Virus record (IMG/VR): IMGVR_UViG_3300044641_006593
Location: 1 to 47,860 of that record
Reading direction: 5' to 3' (one strand)
DNA from: a virus
Length of the DNA: 47,860 nt
The notes under the pieces were generated by a model. It was given only the letters and a program-made list of their open reading frames with translations. It was not told where the DNA came from and made no database searches. Positions 40,410 to 47,860 of the stretch are shown in pieces (the first letter of the stretch is position 1; every line of letters starts with the position of its first letter). The position numbers were made by a program, and so were the translations under genes.

Positions 40410-41153
40410 TTATTCATTATGAATCTTTTTCAGTGTCTCTAAGTATAAAACTTTGAATTTTTTCAAGTAAATTCTAATCTCTTTTGTGTTCAAATTTGTC
40501 ATTTCTCTTAACGACAGCAACACTATATTTTTATTAAATTTATTGTTATCATTACCAATAAAAATATTCCCATAATTATCAAAAAGCTCTATTAGAGCGT
40601 ACCCTAATTTTAGTTCGTTCTCATTATCAACATTTGTTGATACATATAATTTGAGGTCTTTTAAAAAGATCGCTATAATTTTTTCGGCGTCTATTTTTTC
40701 AAACTCCATGTAATAAACCATATCGGGTCTATTTTCTAAAGTTGAGGAAATGTCTTCATATGAAATTTTACGATTGGTTTCTTTTTGGTCTTTTAAAATT
40801 TGGCCCATTAGATAATTTTTACAAATCGTACCAAAATATGAATATGCTTTTTTATTTTTAGCGGGTTTGAATTTATCCACTTTGGTCATTAAAAATGAAT
40901 GAGTATCACTATGTACATCATTATAATCCATGTCTTTTCTATATAATTTATACCTTCGTATAATAGACTCGATCATTTTGTCGAGTGGTTCACGAAGGTA
41001 TGTATTATATATTTTTTCTTTTTCCTCGTAAGTTTCGGCAACTATATAATTTTTAACCGCTTCTTCTTCACGAACATCAAAATAATTTTTATTTTTTGCT
41101 TTCGTCTTTTGCTTTTCGTCTTGTGGATTGATTGATTCAACACCTAATGACAT
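40410..41153 (-). CDS. Late-transcription sigma factor (T4 gp55-like)
   Basis: The 247-residue protein contains MIESIIRRYKLYRKDMDYNDVHSDTHSFLMTKVDKFKP and AYSYFGTICKNYLMGQILKDQ, the region-2-like signature of T4 gp55 and its relatives. A C-terminal helical region (NTKEIRIYLKKFKVLYLETLKK) would carry DNA or RNA-polymerase contacts. gp55 directs host RNA polymerase to late promoters whose only element is a short AT-rich -10 box. Its start overlaps the glycosyltransferase stop (TAATG). T4 gp55 is 185 residues, so this version is longer at both ends. Confidence 0.88.
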   Translation of the reverse strand: MSLGVESINPQDEKQKTKAKNKNYFDVREEEAVKNYIVAETYEEKEKIYNTYLREPLDKMIESIIRRYKLYRKDMDYNDVHSDTHSFLMTKVDKFKPAKNKKAYSYFGTICKNYLMGQILKDQKETNRKISYEDISSTLENRPDMVYYMEFEKIDAEKIIAIFLKDLKLYVSTNVDNENELKLGYALIELFDNYGNIFIGNDNNKFNKNIVLLSLREMTNLNTKEIRIYLKKFKVLYLETLKKIHNE

Positions 41154-41965
41154 TAAACCGTTTCTGATACATATTTTATTTCTCTATCAGAAGTGAAAAA
41201 ATGTTCTTTCTTTGCCGACTCTAACCAAAATTTAATTTCGTTCTCAGTCAGACTAGGTTGACCATATTTGTAATTCCAAAAAATAGACCCTTCTCTCATG
41301 TTCATATGTTTGTAACCAATTCTTGGAATTGTCATTATTTTAGCTGAGTTGTATGTCAATCTTAAAAGGAACTCATATACAAAAGTTAACTTAATTGAAG
41401 GTTTGAAACCACCATTTTCATTAAAAGTATTTTTTCTTATAACCATACCACTTGATTGGAAGTTTTGGTATGTCATTAATAAGTCGTTACTAAGGATTCC
41501 CATTTCCGAATTCATGCTTACTGCGAAAGTTGCTTCATTAGTAAACCCTGCGAACACCCCTTTATCGTCAATATCAATAACCAACGGAAGATACGCATCA
41601 ACCTCATTACCATATGATTTTACATATCTATCTACACTTTTAAACCATATTGAGGAATACTCATCATCAAACTCTAAAATAGAAACCCATTCACCGTTCG
41701 ATTCATTAACTCCTAAATTTACCTGAGATGCAAAATCAAATGAACCATTGTTCTCTACTAATTTTACATTAATACCATTAAAATCATATGATTGTAAAAA
41801 CGACTTTAATTTTTCTTCGGTTGAGTGTACTACGATTAATTCAGTTATACCAATAATTTGGTTTTCTACTGATTTAACTGACTTACTGAATAAGTCTTCA
41901 AAATCTTTTGTCATAGATGTATTTACTGGTAAGATTACCGAAACATCAAATTTATTTTTTTCCAT
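41153..41965 (-). CDS. Family 2 glycosyltransferase
   Basis: The 270-residue protein opens with VSVILPVNTSMTKDFEDLF, then ITELIVVHSTEE, VNLGVNESNGEWVSILEFDDEYS (a metal-site counterpart of DxD) and GFTNEATFAVSMN. This is a GT-A fold of family 2. It lies 2 bp after a GT-B enzyme gene, and both are downstream of the GDP-sugar genes, so a GDP-deoxysugar is a plausible donor. It may modify virion proteins or the host envelope. Confidence 0.85.
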   Translation of the reverse strand: MEKNKFDVSVILPVNTSMTKDFEDLFSKSVKSVENQIIGITELIVVHSTEEKLKSFLQSYDFNGINVKLVENNGSFDFASQVNLGVNESNGEWVSILEFDDEYSSIWFKSVDRYVKSYGNEVDAYLPLVIDIDDKGVFAGFTNEATFAVSMNSEMGILSNDLLMTYQNFQSSGMVIRKNTFNENGGFKPSIKLTFVYEFLLRLTYNSAKIMTIPRIGYKHMNMREGSIFWNYKYGQPSLTENEIKFWLESAKKEHFFTSDREIKYVSETV

Positions 41966-41967
41966 AA

Positions 41968-43032
41968 TTAATTATTTTCTGATACTTTTATTTTTTCTAA
42001 TTGTTCTTCAAAGATTTGAGATCTGGTTTTTAAATACCCATCAAATAATTCAACAACAGATGATTCGAATTTATCTTGGTCTTGGTATTCTTCTCCTGTT
42101 AATGACATATTAACATGAAGAGTTTCTGATATATTATCCTCTAACCAATTTTGAGTAAAGTTTGCAACAACATCAATAATCTCATTGTAATTATTAACCC
42201 ATAACCCGTTTTCTTCAGTCATCCATGTAGGTTTTAAATTAGGGATTTTTCCAATTACAGGGGTTCCTGAAATCATAGACTCTAAAGGGAATGTACCAAA
42301 CCCACTTTCATTATCAACCCAAATGGAAAGATACGATTCTTGTAAAAAGGTTGCGAAATCATCTTGTTTTATTCCTCTCATATCTCTAAATGTGATCCAT
42401 CTAAATTGTGGATATTTAAGGTAAAAACTTTTTATTATTTTTGCAGTGTCTCTTGGTTCTCTGGTGTGGATTGCGATAATTGGTTTTGACGGTCTTTCTT
42501 TTTTCTTGAAAACTGAAGGAATATTTACATTTAATACATCAAAACTACCTGATCTCATAATTTCTGAAATGTATTTTTTTTGGAAATCTGATGTTGTGAT
42601 ACATTTAGTAAACCCGTATTGGGACCATGTCGTACCTGGCGATAATGTCTCTAACATATAGTCATATGCTTGACACAAAACAATTTTAGCACATGGGAAA
42701 TTTTTTATTTGTTCCATCACATGTGAGTATAGTTCAGGTATAACAATAAAATCTTCAGGTGAAATTGCTAAGTTTTGACCGTCTATCGGAAGATGTGGAA
42801 TTTTCATGTATTCTTCATCTAACCATTCTGATACACCTGTATAATCTGTAGTTTCGTGAATAATTGTAGGGTTGAATCCATTTTTTAATAAAGTTAGTGC
42901 TATGTCGTAAATATATCTAACAGATGCCTTTGGATTTCCTTTGGTGTCTTGCACCATAAAGTAGATTCTCGATTTTCTTGATTTAAGGTTCTCAATCGAA
43001 CCCTCAACCTTTTGTATTTTTTCTAATTCCAT
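41968..43032 (-). CDS. GT-B glycosyltransferase (GT4-like)
   Basis: The 354-residue protein begins its first Rossmann domain with RIYFMVQDTKGNPKASVRYI. Its second domain has IAIHTREPRDTAKIIKSF and LSIWVDNESGFGTFPLESMISGTPVIG, the donor-binding E-x7-E region of GT4 enzymes. The last ~50 residues are a charged helix. It is co-transcribed with the GT2 gene and the GDP-sugar genes. Donor and acceptor are not readable from sequence. Confidence 0.85.
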   Translation of the reverse strand: MELEKIQKVEGSIENLKSRKSRIYFMVQDTKGNPKASVRYIYDIALTLLKNGFNPTIIHETTDYTGVSEWLDEEYMKIPHLPIDGQNLAISPEDFIVIPELYSHVMEQIKNFPCAKIVLCQAYDYMLETLSPGTTWSQYGFTKCITTSDFQKKYISEIMRSGSFDVLNVNIPSVFKKKERPSKPIIAIHTREPRDTAKIIKSFYLKYPQFRWITFRDMRGIKQDDFATFLQESYLSIWVDNESGFGTFPLESMISGTPVIGKIPNLKPTWMTEENGLWVNNYNEIIDVVANFTQNWLEDNISETLHVNMSLTGEEYQDQDKFESSVVELFDGYLKTRSQIFEEQLEKIKVSENN

Positions 43033-43035
43033 GTT

Positions 43036-43344
43036 TTATAAATGTTTTATTATTTTATTCATTAATAATGTATTAAATGCAAATTTAAATGGTAAAGATA
43101 AATTTTTAGCACTATGAATACCTAAATTCTCATCCATTTCCTCTCTTTCAGTCAAAACGACCTCAATTAAAAATTTGAATGTGTCGTATCTTGTAACACT
43201 TATTTGTTGTTCAGGTTCCTCTGATTTTTCTTCAGTCTCTTTTTTACCTTTTTTAGGTAAAGGTATTTTGGATTTAGTCATACTAACTTGATGTTCTAAT
43301 TCATCAATGTCTATATAGTATTTTTCTCCTAAAAAATCTAACAT
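43036..43344 (-). CDS. Small conserved protein, unknown
   Basis: The 102-residue protein (MLDFLGEKYYIDIDELEHQVSM, KGKKETEEKSEEPEQQ, FKLI/VLTEREEMDENLG-type helices) has a charged central linker. It overlaps the HAD-like gene by 7 bp and is spaced 3 bp from the next gene, so it is part of the same transcript. No family is recognised. Confidence 0.7.
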   Translation of the reverse strand: MLDFLGEKYYIDIDELEHQVSMTKSKIPLPKKGKKETEEKSEEPEQQISVTRYDTFKFLIEVVLTEREEMDENLGIHSAKNLSLPFKFAFNTLLMNKIIKHL

Positions 43345-43997
43345 AATTTTAATTTTTTTAGTAATTCGTCAAATTCACCTAAAGACGAAATCTCGTAGTT
43401 ACACTTAACTGATTTATTATATTCTGTAATATATTTTACAACTATTTTATCTGACGGAGCATTTGTTATATTTTCAGGATTTGATGTCAGTAACACATCG
43501 ACATTATCCCACAATCTGTTTTTGGTTGACATGGAATAGAATATTACCGATTCAACTAATGACCCGAATTTTGATAAAAAAAATAATGTCGCTGGTTTAG
43601 ACCTCCCTATTTCATCTGAGATTATGATCACATCACATGAATCACGGTGGTCAAGATAAAGATTATTTAACTCATTAAAAGTAAATGTTTCTGATGATCC
43701 GGCGTGACCAAATATTTGCATTACAAAATCTTCATACATGAAACTATAAAGTTCATCGTTATTTTTAAATTTAAAATGGTCCATTAAATTTAGACTGGTT
43801 ACATCTGATAATATTTCATACTTAAATTCATTTTCTTCATTATGTTCAAAAGTGTTACCGGACATGTCCAAATCAAAAGTTTTACCTAATGATTCTGAGT
43901 CTTGCTCCTCTATAAAATGTTTCTCATACAGTTGCGTAAACTTTCCTAAAGTATCTCTTAATACACCGTTAACCTCAATTCCTACTCTCTTCGTCAT
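43338..43997 (-). CDS. HAD-like fold protein with altered catalytic motif
   Basis: The 219-residue protein starts TKRVGIEVNGVLRDTLGKF, the place of the HAD motif hhhDxDGvhhDT. Both catalytic aspartates are changed, to Glu8 and Asn10. VIIISDEIGRSKPATLFFLSKFG would be motifs II/III, with Lys in place, and WDNVDVLLTSNPENI resembles the 5'-nucleotidase motif IV region. Loss of the Asp nucleophile should abolish phosphatase activity, leaving a binding or structural role. It overlaps the phoH gene by 23 bp. An unrelated Rossmann-like fold is the alternative. Confidence 0.6.
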   Translation of the reverse strand: MTKRVGIEVNGVLRDTLGKFTQLYEKHFIEEQDSESLGKTFDLDMSGNTFEHNEENEFKYEILSDVTSLNLMDHFKFKNNDELYSFMYEDFVMQIFGHAGSSETFTFNELNNLYLDHRDSCDVIIISDEIGRSKPATLFFLSKFGSLVESVIFYSMSTKNRLWDNVDVLLTSNPENITNAPSDKIVVKYITEYNKSVKCNYEISSLGEFDELLKKLKLC

Positions 43998-44715
43998 ATT
44001 TTTCTAATATTTTACTAATAAGTGGATTTCTCACATTTTTAGCGTTTCTGAAATCATACACGCCGACATCGTTAATATTTTGAAATCGTTGTAATGCGTC
44101 GTACAATCCGGATTGTTTTTTATCTTTATACCTATCAGTCTGTTCTAAATCTCCCGATATAAAAAATTTACTATTAAACCCGATTCTTGTCAATAGTAGT
44201 TTCATTTGATTAGGTGTTGCGTTTTGGGCCTCTTCAAAAATTAAAATCGAGTTATCGATATTCATTCCCCTCATATATGCTAAAGCGAATACCTCAATAA
44301 TTTCAGATTCTTTTAATTTTTCTCTAGCCTCTTTTCCTATGATCTTATTAAGTAGATAGTAGGATGGAAAAATGTACGGGTCTAACTTTTCTTCTAAGTT
44401 TCCAGGTAGAGAACCTAATTTTTCCTCAGCTTCAACTGCGGGTCTTACAATGATTATCTTTTCATAAGAGTTATTTGGGTCCATAAGTAAGTCAACTGCC
44501 GCCCTCATGGAAATATAGCTTTTACCAACACCTGCAGGTCCTGAACATATGGTGATTTGGTTATTAATTAAGATATCGTAATACTCTTTTTGGTTATCTG
44601 ATAAAAATTTATTTTTTTGTTTTCTTTTAATGACTGAATTAATAAAATCTTTTTTTGATATAGTTTTTGGAATTAATGATTCCTCAGGTGTTTGGATTGT
44701 TCTTTTTCTTGTCAT
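43975..44715 (-). CDS. phoH: PhoH-family ATPase
   Basis: The 246-residue protein has Walker A GPAGVGKS (59-66), IIIVRPAVEAEEKLGSLPG (87-105), Walker B SILIFEEAQNATP (156-168) and sensor FISGDLEQTD. The KFLSDNQKEYYDIL entry is typical of the PhoH domain. PhoH genes are among the commonest in marine phages; proposed roles in RNA metabolism or phosphate stress are unproven. It lies 7 bp after gmd and overlaps the HAD-like gene. Confidence 0.93.
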   Translation of the reverse strand: MTRKRTIQTPEESLIPKTISKKDFINSVIKRKQKNKFLSDNQKEYYDILINNQITICSGPAGVGKSYISMRAAVDLLMDPNNSYEKIIIVRPAVEAEEKLGSLPGNLEEKLDPYIFPSYYLLNKIIGKEAREKLKESEIIEVFALAYMRGMNIDNSILIFEEAQNATPNQMKLLLTRIGFNSKFFISGDLEQTDRYKDKKQSGLYDALQRFQNINDVGVYDFRNAKNVRNPLISKILEKYDEESRN

Positions 44716-44722
44716 TTATTTA

Positions 44723-45703
44723 TTATTTGTTTTTATAGTAGTTTAACCAATACTCAATCATTTCATCTAACATAGATTCAAAAGTGTATTTTGGTTTCCA
44801 ACCTAAATCATTTGTTAATTTTGAAGAGTCCCCCTTAAGATTTTCAAGTTCTTCGGGCCTAAAGTGTTTCTCGTCAATAACAACATAATCTTTATATTCT
44901 AAACCTAAAGTACTAAAGGTATACTCACATAAATCTTTTACCGTGTGTGAAACTCCTGTCGCACACACATAATCATTAGGGTTGTCCGATTGTAACATTA
45001 ACCACATAGCTTCAACATAATCTTTAGCATGACCCCAATCTCTGGATGCTTCTAAATTACCTATGTGTAATTTTTCTTGTAGACCTAAACTGATTCTAAC
45101 TGCCGCCTTAACCACTTTATTTGTTACAAAATTTGTACCTCTTCTTGGTGACTCATGGTTAAATAAAATACCATTCCATATTTTCATGTTATATGCGTTT
45201 CTATAATTTCTACAAATATTATATGAGAATACTTTGGCACAACCATAAGGTGAAACTGGATTCATCGGTGTTGTTTCTCTTTGAAGTCCATCCTTATCTA
45301 TTGAATTACCGAACATCTCGGATGAAGATGCTTGATAAATTTTAATTTCAGGATTTACAAGTTTAACCGCTTCTAAAATATTCAGAGTACCTAACCCCGT
45401 AACATTTGCAGTGTATATCGGTTGATCGAAAGAAATTCTAACATGCGATTGTGCTGCTAAATTATAAACCTCATCGGGTTTAATTTCACTAATAACTCTT
45501 ATTAGTGATGATAAATCCGTTAAGTCTGCGTAATGCAATATTAATTTGTCAAATACATTATCCAAACGAGAAGTTTGATTTTCAGAAACAGAGTTTCTTT
45601 TTAATGTGCCATGCACTTCATATCCTTTTTCTAATAATAACTCAGATAAGTAAGATCCGTCCTGACCATTTATACCTGTTATTAATGCAATCTTTTTACT
45701 CAT
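44723..45703 (-). CDS. gmd: GDP-mannose 4,6-dehydratase
   Basis: The 326-residue SDR enzyme has the NADP-binding motif TGINGQDGSYLSELLL, YNLAAQSHVRISFDQP, the catalytic Ser/Glu region ASSSEMFGN and the Tyr-Lys pair in SPYGCAKVF. FNHESPRRGTNFVTNKV is a Gmd signature and RDWGHAKDYVEAMWLMLQ follows it. It converts GDP-D-mannose to GDP-4-keto-6-deoxy-D-mannose. The start overlaps the ColD-like gene by 8 bp, so the two steps are translationally linked. Confidence 0.95.
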   Translation of the reverse strand: MSKKIALITGINGQDGSYLSELLLEKGYEVHGTLKRNSVSENQTSRLDNVFDKLILHYADLTDLSSLIRVISEIKPDEVYNLAAQSHVRISFDQPIYTANVTGLGTLNILEAVKLVNPEIKIYQASSSEMFGNSIDKDGLQRETTPMNPVSPYGCAKVFSYNICRNYRNAYNMKIWNGILFNHESPRRGTNFVTNKVVKAAVRISLGLQEKLHIGNLEASRDWGHAKDYVEAMWLMLQSDNPNDYVCATGVSHTVKDLCEYTFSTLGLEYKDYVVIDEKHFRPEELENLKGDSSKLTNDLGWKPKYTFESMLDEMIEYWLNYYKNK

Positions 45704-46850
45704 TATTTACTATGTTTGAAATTAAATTTATTTGTTCTGATGTTAGATCCTGATGGTTTGGTATATAAAACCCATACTCATTGATCAATTGACAATTAGG
45801 TAAATTAACCTCACCATAATTTTTAATCCACATAGGTTTTTTTGACATATCACCAGCAATTAAAGGCCTAACTTCAATATTATCCTTAATAAGTTTTTCG
45901 ATGATTTTTAATCTATTTTTATTTACAATGGGATATGCAAAATTAGAAATAAAGTCTGTTGGTCTATCTGTTATATTCAGTTGGTTGACATTTATTGAAG
46001 ATTTATACAATTGAAAATTTTTGTTCCTTTTTTCAGTATAGTCATCTAATTTATCTATTGCTCTTAACCCAATAAACGCTTGTAGATCCGTTGATCTTAG
46101 ATTAAATCCTGGTAAATAAAATGTATATAGTGAATCAAATTCGCTAATTTTATTTTCGTTTCGTAATTTATTTTGGATTCTTTTTGGTAGGTCTCTATCC
46201 CAACCATGACTTCTCATCATCAATAATGAATAATAAAAATCTTCGTCGTCCGTATTAATAAACCCACCCTCTATTGTACTTAAATGATGTCCAAAATACA
46301 TCGAAAAAAATGATGCAAAGCCAAAAGACCCGAGGTATTTTTCATTATACTTTGATCCCATGCTCTCGCATACATCCTCCAGTAGGATCACATTGTATTT
46401 CTCACATAGGTCAAGAACTTTTTTCATATCAGGAACTAAACCTAATGGTGAGACTAAAATGAATGTAGATGGGTTATGTTGAATAAACAATTTTTCCAAG
46501 TGATCTAAATCACAAGAAAGATCCTCAAGATTACAATCACATAAAATTGGTTCCATACCTAATATCATAGGTGAACTAACATCGGTTGCCCAACTTAACC
46601 CTGGTACAATTACTTTATTATTTTTTAATTTGTTGGTGTGTTGTAAAGCCGCTAACGCTAAAAGAATTGCGGAGGAACCTGAATTAAGATAAACCGAATA
46701 TTTGGTTCCTATTTTTTTCGCCCATTTAGATTCTAATTCCCAAGTTAGATCTCCTTTTGTTAGTCTCGGAATCTCGTCTTGTCCTAACCACTCAATTAAA
46801 GAATTTATATCTTCTTTATTGATAGTGTCACTTACTAATTTTATACTCAT
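45696..46850 (-). CDS. ColD-like PLP-dependent GDP-sugar 3-dehydrase
   Basis: The 384-residue protein has the DegT/AHBA-type aminotransferase fold: NSGSSAILLALAAL, PGLSWATDVSSP, LLEDVCESMGS (Asp159, PLP N1) and SMYFGHHLSTIEGG. In ordinary aminotransferases the position before that L-S-T is the PLP lysine. Here it is His189, as in ColD, which removes the 3-hydroxyl of GDP-4-keto-6-deoxymannose. MRSHGWDRDLP and LPGFNLRSTDLQAFIG also resemble ColD. It lies between gmd and a reductase/epimerase gene, giving a GDP-colitose-type pathway. An inactive aminotransferase is the alternative. Confidence 0.85.
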   Translation of the reverse strand: MSIKLVSDTINKEDINSLIEWLGQDEIPRLTKGDLTWELESKWAKKIGTKYSVYLNSGSSAILLALAALQHTNKLKNNKVIVPGLSWATDVSSPMILGMEPILCDCNLEDLSCDLDHLEKLFIQHNPSTFILVSPLGLVPDMKKVLDLCEKYNVILLEDVCESMGSKYNEKYLGSFGFASFFSMYFGHHLSTIEGGFINTDDEDFYYSLLMMRSHGWDRDLPKRIQNKLRNENKISEFDSLYTFYLPGFNLRSTDLQAFIGLRAIDKLDDYTEKRNKNFQLYKSSINVNQLNITDRPTDFISNFAYPIVNKNRLKIIEKLIKDNIEVRPLIAGDMSKKPMWIKNYGEVNLPNCQLINEYGFYIPNHQDLTSEQINLISNIVNNE

Positions 46851-46856
46851 AATGTC

Positions 46857-47783
46857 TTATTTTCTTAATTTATCGTAGTTTTGAATAAACCAATCTATTG
46901 TTGTTTTAATTCCATCCGATAATGTCGTAAATTCAAAATTCGAAGGTGCGTCCGAAATTGCAGGTTTCCTCAATTGACCCGTCGGTTTTGTGTTATCAAA
47001 CAGTATATCATCTTTCGAAATATTGAAGTTTTCACAAATTAAATTAGATATTTCCAAAACTGAGTGCTCATTCGGATTTACCGCCATAAAGGGATAGTCA
47101 CTTTTCCAATTATCTAATGACCATAAAATTAATTTTGCTAAATCATCAGAATGAATTACTTGTCTTAATTGTGAACCATCGCCCCATATTATCATTTTTT
47201 CTTTATTTTTTTTTGATTCATACGCTCTATGGATCATAGCTGGAATCATATGTCCACCAAATAAGTTGAAGTTATCGTGTATTCCGTATACATTCGTAGG
47301 TACAACTGAAACCCAATTAGATTTAAGAACCTTTTTAATAGTGTTTGTTTCGTATCCTGCTAATCTTTTAGCGTAAGCATAACCTTCGTTTGATGGATGA
47401 GGTTTACCCTTGTCAACATCCTGAGGTTTCATTGGAAACTCTATGTTTTTCTCAGGAAATATACAAGTCGAAAGTAAATTCACAAAGTTGGGAACTTCAT
47501 TTCTAAATGAAGTCTCCATCACATTATTGTTTATTACGAAATTATCTATAAAAAATCCTTTATTATCGGATAGGTTTGCTTGAACACCTCCGACTTTTGC
47601 GGCACAATGAATTATTGTATCCACATTACTATGTTTTACATGATAAGAAAAATAATCATGAGTTTTTTTATAGTCTAAAAGATCCACCTCTTCTTTTGTA
47701 TGGTACACATGATCGTCACCTAGTTGTTTTCTTAATGCCGAACCAACTAACCCATTAGACCCTGTAATTAATATCCTACCCAT
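46857..47783 (-). CDS. GDP-L-fucose / GDP-L-colitose synthase-like epimerase-reductase
   Basis: I start at the ATG at 47783 (MGRILITGSNGLVGSALR), since the longer frame from 47813 adds ten charged residues before the Rossmann motif. The 308 residues carry VNLLSTCIFPEK (catalytic Ser/Cys region), PSNEGYAYAKRLAG (Tyr-Lys pair), VVPTNVYGIHDNFN and WGDGSQLRQVIHSDDLA, as in GDP-fucose synthases. The IFPEK and HDNFN forms are closer to the animal and algal-virus type than to E. coli WcaG. With the ColD-like gene downstream it could instead make GDP-L-colitose, since ColC is the same fold. It is the first gene of the visible minus-strand operon. Confidence 0.88.
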   Translation of the reverse strand: MGRILITGSNGLVGSALRKQLGDDHVYHTKEEVDLLDYKKTHDYFSYHVKHSNVDTIIHCAAKVGGVQANLSDNKGFFIDNFVINNNVMETSFRNEVPNFVNLLSTCIFPEKNIEFPMKPQDVDKGKPHPSNEGYAYAKRLAGYETNTIKKVLKSNWVSVVPTNVYGIHDNFNLFGGHMIPAMIHRAYESKKNKEKMIIWGDGSQLRQVIHSDDLAKLILWSLDNWKSDYPFMAVNPNEHSVLEISNLICENFNISKDDILFDNTKPTGQLRKPAISDAPSNFEFTTLSDGIKTTIDWFIQNYDKLRK

Positions 47784-47860
47784 TTTTTGTTTTTTATTAA
47801 GTTTATATATCAATACCGTTAAAATATGTATTGAAGTTATTTTCCCATATTCTTGGTATG

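Noticed and set aside
45696-46850. Perosamine synthase (aminotransferase) call for the PLP enzyme
   Set aside because: The lysine needed for transamination is replaced by His189, and the HGWxRxLP and LPGFN segments resemble ColD more closely.
1-47860. Prophage or integrative element
   Set aside because: No integrase, repressor or attachment-site repeat was seen, and both edges lie inside or next to phage genes. A lytic T4-like phage is the simpler reading, though the rest of the genome is not visible.

Overview
The window is a 47.9-kb piece of a large, AT-rich T4-like (myovirus-type) phage genome, or a metagenomic contig of one. Its head genes run in T4 order: terminase large subunit (gp17), portal (gp20), prohead protease (gp21), acidic scaffold (gp22) and major capsid protein (gp23). 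A gp55-like late sigma factor, a PhoH ATPase and an OB-fold baseplate hub protein lie on the other strand. The host is very probably a member of Bacteroidetes, likely a flavobacterium. Three minus-strand units have promoters of the TTTG / TAnnTTTG type, the ribosomal protein and tmRNA are of Bacteroidetes type, two secreted proteins have signal peptides ending in SQ, and nearly all genes lack a Shine-Dalgarno sequence. No integrase or repressor was seen.

Layout. Positions 1-12.4 kb hold virion fibre genes (a collagen-like fibre cut by the window edge, Pro-Thr linker proteins, a LamG-like fibre). They surround a modification cassette: two GT2 glycosyltransferases, a UDP-galactopyranose-mutase-like flavoprotein, two 2OG-Fe(II) oxygenase-like proteins, a 978-residue fusion (GT4 + TibC-like heptosyltransferase + FkbM methyltransferase) and a GT9 enzyme. 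Positions 12.3-20 kb hold accessory genes: a Pyr_excise-like protein, two proteins with a shared N-terminal tag, two secreted proteins, a complete tmRNA on the minus strand, an M20/M42-type peptidase and a ClpC-like unfoldase without its N-domain. Positions 19.9-34.3 kb hold the plus-strand packaging and head cluster, with a minus-strand bS21 ribosomal protein gene inserted in it. Positions 34.3-47.8 kb are one minus-strand block. Read from its upstream end it encodes GDP-deoxysugar enzymes (Fcl/ColC-like, ColD-like, Gmd), PhoH, a HAD-like protein, two glycosyltransferases, the late sigma factor and structural/baseplate proteins.

Three systems may connect these genes. (1) Translation takeover and quality control: bS21 with a perfect Shine-Dalgarno, tmRNA with an unusual predicted 21-codon tag, a ClpP-docking unfoldase and a peptidase. 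(2) Capsid targeting: several proteins begin with a short helix ending in an (I/L)-x-E motif that matches the predicted maturation site of the capsid protein, suggesting packaged internal proteins. (3) Fibre decoration: a collagen-like fibre encoded next to a prolyl-hydroxylase-like enzyme, glycosyltransferases and a methyltransferase, with GDP-deoxysugar donors made at the other end of the window. These links are inferences from sequence and gene order; the gene identities themselves are mostly firm.
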